64,000 nt of DNA, from contig JBFMBX010000002.1 of assembly GCA_040754815.1 (NCBI GenBank), positions 496,001-560,000 on the forward strand. The letters are read 5' to 3'. The notes under the pieces are model-generated. The model was not told where the DNA came from. It made no database searches and worked only from the letters and a program-made list of their open reading frames with translations. The translations under genes were made by a program, and so were the position numbers. Source of the stretch: Bellilinea sp040754815 (GTDB lineage Bacteria > Chloroflexota > Anaerolineae > Anaerolineales > Anaerolineaceae). This document shows, one piece after another, positions 52,598 through 58,918 of this stretch; the stretch's first letter is position 1, and every line of letters begins with the position of its first letter.

Positions 52598-52948
52598 TTA
52601 AAGGCCCAAACCCGAAAGCCCGCCCGCCAGCGGCCCCATCCGTTCTTCCGCCAGTTTGCGGGATTGCTCCAGCGCCAGATTGACGCCGCTCAACAATAAG
52701 TCCTGAAGCATCTCGGCATCGGCATCTTTGAGCAGTTCGGGGTCAATTTCAATCGCTTTACACACCTGTGCGCCGGTCATGGTTACTTTGACCGCTCCGC
52801 CTCCCACCGAGGCGGTCACCGTTTCAACTTCCAGTTGAGCCTGCGCGGCTTCCATTTGCTCCTGCAATTTGCGAATCTGGGCCATCATGCCGCCACCCAT
52901 ACCACCCATCGGGGCAGCCGCGCGGTTAAAACCTTTTCCTTTTCCCAT
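52598..52948 (-). CDS. ybaB: YbaB/EbfC nucleoid-associated protein
   Basis: This small DNA-binding protein (116 aa) has the family core IRKLQEQMEAAQAQLEVETVTASVGGGAVKVTMTG and LEQSRKLAEERMG. It has a Gly/Met-rich N-terminus. Of two adjacent ATG codons the second is better spaced from AGGAGG. Its place between dnaX and recR is conserved across many bacteria. Confidence 0.94.
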   Translation of the reverse strand: MGKGKGFNRAAAPMGGMGGGMMAQIRKLQEQMEAAQAQLEVETVTASVGGGAVKVTMTGAQVCKAIEIDPELLKDADAEMLQDLLLSGVNLALEQSRKLAEERMGPLAGGLSGLGL

Positions 52949-52982
52949 CATCTACCTCCTGATTTTAACTTCGTCATTCTCT

Positions 52983-54632
52983 CTACTCTTTATGGACAAT
53001 TTTACCGCCAAGCCGCAGGGCAGTACTGACCATGCCATCCGCCTCGATATCGGCGTCAAGTTGTACGGCACTGCCTTTGCCCCGCACCACCACACAGGCC
53101 ACCTTGATTTCCACCCCCAGCACTTCTCGGATGGCTTTTTGGGTAATTTTGAGGTTGTTGCCTTTCTCCATCATGCCTTTCAGCACATCGCTGCCAAAGC
53201 CCAGCTGCAGCACGCCGTTCCGCAAGGTGATGGACTTGCAGGAATTGAGCAATCCATCGGCCGGTGAACTTTGCGCCTTGACCCGCTGGCGGATTTTCTG
53301 CCAGTTTTCCAGAATGGTTTGCAGCTCAACAGGTGGCGAAGAGGAAGAAGCAGAGTCTCCCTCGGCCGGGGGCTGCTCCGCAGCTGCTTCGGCGGAAGTT
53401 TGCACCGCCGGTGAAATATCACCGCCGGAAGTGGGCGGTTCGCTGCTTTGCGGTTTTGGTTCCACCGTGGGTGGCTGGGCAGCCTTTCGCCCAGCCGTTA
53501 CCGCCGGCCGGGTCTGCGCTTCACCGGTTGCAGGTGAAGCCGCCGCAACCGCAGGGCGTTCAATGACCAGCTGCGCCAGCGCCAGTTCCAGCGGCAGCGC
53601 CGGCTGCCACGCGCTGCGCTGATCGCTGGCTGCCGTGTTGAAGGCCTGAATGGTCTCCAACAGAGCCGGGGTAGTAAAACGCCGGGCATGGTCGCTCATT
53701 TGAGCCTGTTGTTCGGGTGTGGCCTCGATCATTTCCCCATTGCCCATGCGAATCAGCAGCAAATTACGGCAGTAATCCACCATCTGGCGGGAAAACTGAC
53801 GCGGGTCACTACCGCCGTCCAGTGCGGTGTGGATGGCGTTCAACCCCGCGGCTGCATCGCGTTGAAGCAGGGCCTCCACCAGCGCAATCACCGACTCGCT
53901 GGCAGCCGTCCCAAGCACCTGTTGAGCATCCGTCAGACGGATGGAAGCGCCGCTGGATGCCAGTTGATCGAGCAGGGAGGTGGCATCCCGCAGACTGCCG
54001 GTGGCCTGCCGGGCGATGAGTGTCAGGGTTTCATCGTCCACATCAATGTTTTCCTGTGCGCACAGGTGGCGCAACTGCTGAACGATCAGCCTGACCGGAA
54101 TGCGGCGGAACTCGTGCCGCTGGCAGCGCGAGAGTACGGTGGCCGGAATCTTATGGATTTCGGTGGTCGCCAGGATAAAGATGGCATGAGGCGGGGGTTC
54201 TTCCAGCGTCTTGAGCAGGGCATTGAAGGCCGCCGTCGAAAGCATGTGAACTTCATCAATGATATACACTTTGAACCTGCCCTGCGTCGGCGCAAAATTG
54301 ATCTTATCGCGCAGATCGCGCACATCATCCACACTGGTGTTCGAGGCAGCGTCAATTTCGATGAGGTCGAGGAAGCGCCCGTTATTGACCGCCTGACAAT
54401 GCTCACAACGGTCACACGGCCGCTCTGCCGGTGATTCGGCAAGGCAGTTGACCGCTTTGGCCAGTAGCCGCGCGGTAGTGGTCTTTCCCGTACCCCGCGG
54501 CCCGGCAAACAGGTAAGCATGCCCTACCCGCTGACTGCGAATCGCATTTTGCAGGGTCTGCACTACATGATCCTGCCCGACAACCTCTTGCCACAAACGC
54601 GGCCGCCATTTTCGATACAACGCTTGAGACAT
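52983..54632 (-). CDS. dnaX: DNA polymerase III subunit gamma/tau
   Basis: This is the clamp-loader ATPase of 549 aa. The AAA+ domain has Walker A GPRGTGKTT at 44-52, a zinc site (Cys63, 73, 76, 79), IDEVHMLSTAAFNALLKTLEEPP (Walker B and sensor region) and the SRC motif for interaction with neighbouring subunits (LSRCQRHEF). Residues about 360-440 are a Pro/Ala/Glu linker, and the last 100 residues form a short tau-like domain. No obvious slippery frameshift sequence was seen. It is preceded by a DUF1992 gene and followed by ybaB. Confidence 0.95.
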   Translation of the reverse strand: MSQALYRKWRPRLWQEVVGQDHVVQTLQNAIRSQRVGHAYLFAGPRGTGKTTTARLLAKAVNCLAESPAERPCDRCEHCQAVNNGRFLDLIEIDAASNTSVDDVRDLRDKINFAPTQGRFKVYIIDEVHMLSTAAFNALLKTLEEPPPHAIFILATTEIHKIPATVLSRCQRHEFRRIPVRLIVQQLRHLCAQENIDVDDETLTLIARQATGSLRDATSLLDQLASSGASIRLTDAQQVLGTAASESVIALVEALLQRDAAAGLNAIHTALDGGSDPRQFSRQMVDYCRNLLLIRMGNGEMIEATPEQQAQMSDHARRFTTPALLETIQAFNTAASDQRSAWQPALPLELALAQLVIERPAVAAASPATGEAQTRPAVTAGRKAAQPPTVEPKPQSSEPPTSGGDISPAVQTSAEAAAEQPPAEGDSASSSSPPVELQTILENWQKIRQRVKAQSSPADGLLNSCKSITLRNGVLQLGFGSDVLKGMMEKGNNLKITQKAIREVLGVEIKVACVVVRGKGSAVQLDADIEADGMVSTALRLGGKIVHKE

Positions 54633-54644
54633 GTTGACCTGTTC

Positions 54645-55049
54645 TTAATCAGAATTTTCTGGTCTGTTCAGTTCCTTTTCCACATTCAACGGCATGAGTT
54701 GAAAGTGAACAGAGGGAACCTCTAAATTGTACCGGAAAATCCGCCGGTTCAAAGAGTGAATCTGCTGTTCCAGCCAAACTTTGATTGCCGAAGAATCTCC
54801 ACTTGCACAAGCCTGAGCCGCGCGCGCTCGCAGGGCTTCAATCTCCTGCTCAATTTCTTTGCGTTCTTCCATCCACGGCAGGCTGAACCCCTGATTGCGC
54901 AGCAGAGAAAACGCCATCCTCCATTCGGGCGGTTCGTAGGGATTTTCCTGCCACTGCAACGGCTTGCCCTTGCCCGGCAGGTGATCCCATTCCCCGCTCT
55001 CTATCGCCGAACGAATTTTATCTTCGGCAATCCACTCAAAAATGTTCAT
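54645..55049 (-). CDS. DUF1992 protein (DnaJ homologue subfamily C member 28-like)
   Basis: This 134-aa protein shows the DUF1992 pattern: WIAEDKIRSAIESGEWDHLPGKGKPL followed by a helical tail with NPYEPPEWRMAFSLLRNQG and PWMEERKEIE. The function is unknown. It begins the stretch leading into dnaX, with a 12-base gap. Confidence 0.85.
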   Translation of the reverse strand: MNIFEWIAEDKIRSAIESGEWDHLPGKGKPLQWQENPYEPPEWRMAFSLLRNQGFSLPWMEERKEIEQEIEALRARAAQACASGDSSAIKVWLEQQIHSLNRRIFRYNLEVPSVHFQLMPLNVEKELNRPENSD

Positions 55050-55074
55050 CCCGCCTCAACCTTCCCCTGACCGG

Positions 55075-55596
55075 TCAGGGCAGCGTGTAACTGGCGCGCG
55101 GATTTCCCTGCCAGTCATACAAGGTGACGGTATCGCCGCTGCGGAAAACCGCCTGTTCCGCCCCCCAGAACAACTCCATGACGGTATTATTCCCCGCGCG
55201 AGTGTAAAGGCGAACTGCTCCGTTTTTGTTCAAAACCAGATAAGGAAAAACGAATTCAGCGCCCCGTCCGTTACTGATCTTCCAGTTGGTCAGCAGCAAC
55301 TCCCCCTCGCCCACCCGCCGCAGCAGTACCGCTTCATTTTGTAAATCACCTGCGCCGATGACCGTTTCAATCAGTATAACCGGTTCATCCAGCGGCGGTA
55401 GGGTTGCTTCCACCGTCAGAGCGGGCTGTACCTCACCATTTGCGGCGGGGATACCGCCGCTGCCGCCTGCGCTGGGCGGTAATGACTGTGCCGGACGAAT
55501 GGTTCGATCCCACAGCACTAGAACGGTGAAGGTGGTTGCAGCCGAGATGATGATATTTAAAATCAGGAATGGAATAACTCGTTTCCAGTTTCTCAT
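55075..55596 (-). CDS. Membrane-anchored lamin-tail domain protein
   Basis: This 173-aa protein has one N-terminal helix (about residues 8-28), a Pro/Gly linker and an extracytoplasmic domain (about 72-172). The pattern GDLQNEAVLLRRVGEGELLLTNWKI ... FVFPYLVLNKNGAVRLYT ... VFRSGDTVTLYDWQGNPRASYTL is that of the lamin-tail (LTD) Ig-like fold. Bacterial LTDs occur on surface proteins of unclear role. It is the first gene of the minus-strand operon continuing into DUF1992, dnaX, ybaB and recR, and is divergent from yacP. Confidence 0.75.
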   Translation of the reverse strand: MRNWKRVIPFLILNIIISAATTFTVLVLWDRTIRPAQSLPPSAGGSGGIPAANGEVQPALTVEATLPPLDEPVILIETVIGAGDLQNEAVLLRRVGEGELLLTNWKISNGRGAEFVFPYLVLNKNGAVRLYTRAGNNTVMELFWGAEQAVFRSGDTVTLYDWQGNPRASYTLP

Positions 55597-55642
55597 ACGC
55601 TGAAACAGTTTGTGGCAGGTGAATTTAACAATATTCGTTGAT

Positions 55643-55672
55643 TTGAATCATAGCACACTTTTCCGGTAAAAT
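55643..55672 (+). promoter_or_regulatory. Probable yacP promoter
   Basis: TTGAAT and TAAAAT are separated by 18 bases, about 20 bases before the yacP start. Confidence 0.4.
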
Positions 55673-55692
55673 GAGAGCAAAAGGATAAAAGA

Positions 55693-56169
55693 ATGCCTTA
55701 TCTGGTAGATGGTCACAACCTGATTCCGCGAGTGAGCGGCCTGCGGCTGGATAACCCCGATGATGAAATGCGCTTAATACGGCTGCTGCAGGCATTTGCC
55801 TCCACACGCCGTCAACGAATTGAAGTTTATTTTGACCGGGCCATGCTGGCGAAAGCCGGGGCACAGTCTTTCGGACAGGTGACCGCTCATTTTGTGGTGC
55901 AGGGTTCCAGCGCCGATACGGCCATCAAACTGCACTTGAAGCGGCTGGGAAAAAACGCCGCCGGCTGGACGGTAGTCAGTTCGGATCGTGAGGTGCAGGC
56001 CGCTGCCCGCAGCGCCGGTGCCCAAATCCTCCCCAGCGAAGAATTTGCCGCGCAATTGCTCAACAGCCAGCGCCGCTCAGCCGGTCAGGAAAAACCACAA
56101 CCCACCCCCGCCGAAGTGGAAGAAATGCTGCGCCTGTTTAAGCAGAAAGGCCGGCGAAAATCGGATTGA
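55693..56169 (+). CDS. YacP-like NYN-domain ribonuclease family protein
   Basis: This 158-aa protein has a PIN-like NYN fold. The N-terminal YLVDGHNLI contains the first conserved acidic residue, then VYFDRAM and SSDREVQAAAR follow. Bacterial YacP/Rae1 relatives are ribosome-associated or rRNA-processing endonucleases; a role in RNA cleavage is inferred. It is a single gene with its own promoter and a weak terminator. Confidence 0.82.
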   Translation: MPYLVDGHNLIPRVSGLRLDNPDDEMRLIRLLQAFASTRRQRIEVYFDRAMLAKAGAQSFGQVTAHFVVQGSSADTAIKLHLKRLGKNAAGWTVVSSDREVQAAARSAGAQILPSEEFAAQLLNSQRRSAGQEKPQPTPAEVEEMLRLFKQKGRRKSD

Positions 56170-56171
56170 AT

Positions 56172-56196
56172 TATAAGAAAACTCTTATAGATTTTT
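56172..56196 (+). terminator. Weak terminator after yacP
   Basis: The stem TATAAGA/TCTTATA with loop AAAC is followed by GATTTTT. The AT-rich stem makes it weak. Confidence 0.45.
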
Positions 56197-56232
56197 AATA
56201 CAAATTGGACAATAATAGTGTATATTAGCAAT

Positions 56233-56378
56233 GACACCAACACTTACTGGTATATGGTGTCAATCCACCAGAAAGGTGGTTCAGCGTGTCCCCCCCACGG
56301 TGAACGAGAAACCTGAGGTGGAGTTCCCTCCCTGAGGATCGGCAGGCGTGTCCCCCCCACGCCTGCCGGTTCGTTTAC
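56233..56378 (+). ncRNA. Candidate structured RNA with two identical C-rich hairpin loops
   Basis: Between the yacP terminator and tRNA-Arg lie at least four hairpins in 145 bases. They are GACACCA/TGGTGTC (56233-56261), CCACC/GGTGG (56265-56279), CGTG-TCCCCCC-CACG (56285-56299) and a strong 11-bp stem CGGCAGGCGTG/CACGCCTGCCG with the same TCCCCCC loop (56340-56368). No reading frame fits. A TATATT -10-like box is at 56221 with a poor -35. The last hairpin is followed by GTTCGTTT, which could serve as a weak terminator. I recognise no known family. Confidence 0.5.
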
Positions 56379-56403
56379 CGCTATGCGCGCAATCTCCAAT
56401 CTC

Positions 56404-56432
56404 TTGCCTCTCTAAATTGCCAATGCTATAAT
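56404..56432 (+). promoter_or_regulatory. Promoter of tRNA-Arg
   Basis: TTGCCT and TATAAT are separated by 17 bases, and the -10 box ends 15 bases before the tRNA. Confidence 0.7.
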
Positions 56433-56447
56433 CCGAGCAGCGCACGC

Positions 56448-56524
56448 GCCCCCGTAGCTCAAAAGGACAGAGCGAGGCACTCCTAACGCCGAGGTTGTGG
56501 GTTCGACTCCCGCCGGGGGCACCA
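56448..56524 (+). tRNA. tRNA-Arg (anticodon CCT)
   Basis: The acceptor stem GCCCCCG/CGGGGGC is perfect, the D stem GCTC/GAGC and T stem GTGGG/CCCGC close normally, and CCA is encoded. The anticodon loop CTCCTAA gives CCT, reading AGG. The anticodon stem is odd: AGGCA against CGCCG gives only three canonical pairs, with A-G at 27-43 and A-C at 31-39. Confidence 0.88.
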
Positions 56525-56555
56525 GAAACAAAAAACCCCGCCTGCAAGCGGGGTT
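56524..56555 (-). terminator. Terminator of the minus-strand gene at 56586
   Basis: On the minus strand the stem AACCCCGC/GCGGGGTT is followed by TTTTTGTTT. The hairpin directly abuts the tRNA-Arg 3' end on the other strand. Confidence 0.75.
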
Positions 56556-56585
56556 GGGGGTCTAATTTTCCGAGCGTTTTTTCAA

Positions 56586-56948
56586 CTAATTACCGAACTC
56601 GCCGCCCTCTTCGTCATCATCGAGGTCAATTTCGATTTCGGTTTCCTCGTGCTTGCGGCGCACCCACAGAATCAGCACCTGCCCTTGCTCGGTTTCCACC
56701 GATTGCGCCGCCATGATCGGCACACGTTCTTCCAGCCCCAGCGGATTGCGGTAGTGCAGGTAGATGTTATTTTGTTTGTGCCACGCACGGTGACAGCGTT
56801 CAACCAGCGCCGGCCCGTTGAAGGTGCGCAGCCGTGTCAACGCCAGATCATACAAAGACGGGCTTTCATTCAAACCCAGTGCCCACCCGTCATCAATCGT
56901 TTCGAAATCGGGGGGCGGGCCTTCGATAATGGTGATTCGATCGTCCAT
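56586..56948 (-). CDS. Conserved-looking acidic protein of unknown function
   Basis: This 120-aa soluble protein starts MDDRITIIEGPPPDFE and ends in a strongly acidic tail (DLDDDEEGGE). A central part with LALTRLRTFNGPALVERCHRAW and IYLHYRN looks like a folded alpha/beta domain, but I do not recognise the family. It is monocistronic with a clear terminator, which supports a real gene. Confidence 0.6.
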   Translation of the reverse strand: MDDRITIIEGPPPDFETIDDGWALGLNESPSLYDLALTRLRTFNGPALVERCHRAWHKQNNIYLHYRNPLGLEERVPIMAAQSVETEQGQVLILWVRRKHEETEIEIDLDDDEEGGEFGN

Positions 56949-57134
56949 AGGTTCACTTACTCCGATGCGTTATCATACCACACTTTCAGGTAAGAGTGTT
57001 TTCAATTTTATAAGGTATTCTCTGAAAATCCATTCTGTTTATAAAAGTTTTACATTATTCTAATTCAAAATCAATAAAGAACACCTAAAATCAAAGCATA
57101 ACCGAATGGTTGCTATTCTATCAGGAGGATGATC

Positions 57135-57554
57135 ATGAGTATCTACTGGATTAACCCTTATGCCCGCCGCATGGCGCGCCGTCACTGGATGCAGCGATTA
57201 AGCGAGGAGTGGCCCTCCGAGCAGGGCGAAGTAATCTTCCCCGTGGATGTACTGGCCAGCGAAAACGGCTACACCATCACCGCTTTGCTACCCGGAGTTA
57301 AAGCCGAAGACCTCAACATTCAGGTGGTGGACAACCGCGTTTCCATTCAAGGCACGCTCAAAATCGAACGCGATGAGAAAGCCGAATATCTGCTCGCCGA
57401 ACTCCCCAGCGGACGCTTCTGCAAGACGATTGACCTGCCCGAAGCGGTGGATTCCAGCAAAGCCGAAGCCAGCCTGAAAGACGGCGTTTTGACCCTTTCC
57501 ATCCCCAAAGCCGAACACGTCCGCCCCAAGACTATCAAAGTCACAGCGCACTGA
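57135..57554 (+). CDS. Small heat shock protein Hsp20
   Basis: This 139-aa alpha-crystallin-domain chaperone holds unfolding proteins. The N-terminal arm is Arg-rich (YARRMARRHWMQRL). The crystallin domain spans about 38-130 and has the classic LPGVKAEDLNIQV, ERDE and ASLKDGVLTLSIPK motifs; the usual C-terminal I-x-I tail is absent or reduced to KTIKVTAH. The second ATG (57135) is best spaced from AGGAGG. The 180-base AT-rich region upstream shows no CIRCE element. Confidence 0.93.
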   Translation: MSIYWINPYARRMARRHWMQRLSEEWPSEQGEVIFPVDVLASENGYTITALLPGVKAEDLNIQVVDNRVSIQGTLKIERDEKAEYLLAELPSGRFCKTIDLPEAVDSSKAEASLKDGVLTLSIPKAEHVRPKTIKVTAH

Positions 57555-57569
57555 TTCACCCACAAATAA

Positions 57570-57608
57570 AAAATGCCGCCTCCATCACATGCCAGGAGGC
57601 GGCATTTT
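57570..57608. terminator. Bidirectional terminator between hsp20 and the convergent small gene
   Basis: The stem AAAATGCCGCCTCC/GGAGGCGGCATTTT is flanked by T-rich sequence on both strands (ATTTTGATTTT on plus, TTTTTTATTT on minus). Confidence 0.85.
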
Positions 57609-57631
57609 GATTTTGAATTCGGTTTAAGTAG

Positions 57632-57859
57632 TTAATGATCCACAAACGGTAACTCGCTGAGTGCTTTCAACACATCGGGGGCAGGGTGCAGCCTTTCTTT
57701 GGGGGGAAGAAGATATTTCATCATCACATAATAGAGGGCTGCCCCGCCGTTTTCACTACCGTATTTTTCTGCTTGTTCTCTGTTCACAGCCAGCCCCGAA
57801 TTTTTATCGCTTTGCATGAGGATTATTCGTTCCATCTTTTGAAGAAAGACAATGCTCAT
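57632..57859 (-). CDS. Small protein of unknown function
   Basis: This frame of 75 codons is convergent with hsp20 and divergent from birA. The start is uncertain: in-frame ATGs at 57859, 57835 and 57817 all lack a clear ribosome binding site. The C-terminal half (GGAALYYVMMKYLLPPKERLHPAPDVLKALSELPF) looks like a genuine helical segment. The shared terminator on its 3' side supports transcription. The family was not recognised. Confidence 0.45.
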   Translation of the reverse strand: MSIVFLQKMERIILMQSDKNSGLAVNREQAEKYGSENGGAALYYVMMKYLLPPKERLHPAPDVLKALSELPFVDH

Positions 57860-57877
57860 ATAGAGTACAATTAAAAC

Positions 57878-58660
57878 ATGAGCGAAAAGGAATTAGCCAG
57901 GGCAATTCACGGCTTGCCGCTTCCCGAAGTGCGGTTTTACCATGAAACCGGCTCTACCAATCAGGACGCGCTGAATTGGGCCGCGCAAGGCGCACCGGAT
58001 TTAGCCCTGATCGTCGCCGACCATCAAACCGCCGGGCGCGGGCGGCTTGGACGGCAGTGGTTCACCCCTGCCGGCGCGGCGCTGGCGTTCAGTCTGGTGC
58101 TTCGCCCGGCTCGACTATCCTTTGAACAGATTCCCCTTTACTCGCCGCTGGGTGCTTTGAGCGTGGCGCTGGCGCTGGAAAGCGCGTTCAATCTGCAGCC
58201 GCGCATCAAATGGCCGAACGATGTTTTGCTGAACAACCGCAAGGTTTGCGGCGTACTGGCCGAGGCACTCTGGCAGGGTGATGCCCTGCAAGCGGTTGTG
58301 CTGGGCATCGGCATTAATGTTGCACCCTCTTCTGTGCCGCCCGACGATCAGGTACTTTTCCCGGCCACCTGTGTGGAAGAGGCCGCGGGCAAAACGATCA
58401 ACCGCTGGCAGTTGCTGGCGGAGGTGCTGAAAAAACTGCTGGACTGGCGTAATCAATTGACCGCCAGCGCATTTTTACAGGCCTGGCAGGAACGTCTCGC
58501 TTTTCAGGGTCAACCGGTGCGCCTAGAAAACCCCGGCGGTGAGACCTTCGAGGGCATTTTGCTCGGTATCACCCCGCAGGGACATTTGCGCCTGCAATTC
58601 CATGACGGCAGCGAACGCGCCTTTATGATCGGCGATTTAAAGCTGAGACCGCTTCGGTAA
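57878..58660 (+). CDS. birA: Biotin--[acetyl-CoA-carboxylase] ligase BirA
   Basis: This 260-aa enzyme attaches biotin to carboxylase carrier proteins through biotinyl-AMP. It has the biotin/ATP loop GRGRLG at 53-58, the KWPND motif near 111, the GIGIN strand and a C-terminal SH3-like domain (GETFEGILLGITPQGHLRLQ). The N-terminal DNA-binding domain of the E. coli repressor form is absent, so it is a monofunctional ligase. Confidence 0.93.
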   Translation: MSEKELARAIHGLPLPEVRFYHETGSTNQDALNWAAQGAPDLALIVADHQTAGRGRLGRQWFTPAGAALAFSLVLRPARLSFEQIPLYSPLGALSVALALESAFNLQPRIKWPNDVLLNNRKVCGVLAEALWQGDALQAVVLGIGINVAPSSVPPDDQVLFPATCVEEAAGKTINRWQLLAEVLKKLLDWRNQLTASAFLQAWQERLAFQGQPVRLENPGGETFEGILLGITPQGHLRLQFHDGSERAFMIGDLKLRPLR

Positions 58661-58685
58661 TTGCCCTTCCATTCTGGAGGTTGAA

Positions 58686-58904
58686 ATGTTAGACGATTTG
58701 CGTAATTCCGCTTTTCAAGAACTACCAGAGGAAGAAACCACCCCTCTGCTGGATCAGATTCGGCCCGGCCGCACCTTTGCAGCACGCCGCACATTTCTAG
58801 GCATGACCGCCCCCCAGCGTTTTGTCATCGCCGTTTTATTGCTGTTGATGACCTGTGTGCTGGGGGTGCTTTGTCTGGTTCTGACCGGCCGGGTTTGGAT
58901 TTAA
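58686..58904 (+). CDS. Small single-pass membrane protein
   Basis: This 72-aa protein has a polar N-terminal half and one C-terminal transmembrane helix (about residues 47-68). TGGAGG lies five bases before the ATG, so translation is likely. It is probably co-transcribed with birA and ends just before the convergent gyrA. No family was recognised. Confidence 0.6.
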   Translation: MLDDLRNSAFQELPEEETTPLLDQIRPGRTFAARRTFLGMTAPQRFVIAVLLLLMTCVLGVLCLVLTGRVWI

Positions 58905-58918
58905 ACGGTTCGGCCCTT

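Noticed and set aside
53688..54434. 248-codon frame antisense to dnaX
   Set aside because: It overlaps the dnaX ATPase domain; no independent support.
56281..56547. Minus-strand frame across tRNA-Arg (GGSRTHNLGVRS type)
   Set aside because: Another typical spurious translation of an antisense tRNA, and it also crosses the structured RNA candidate.
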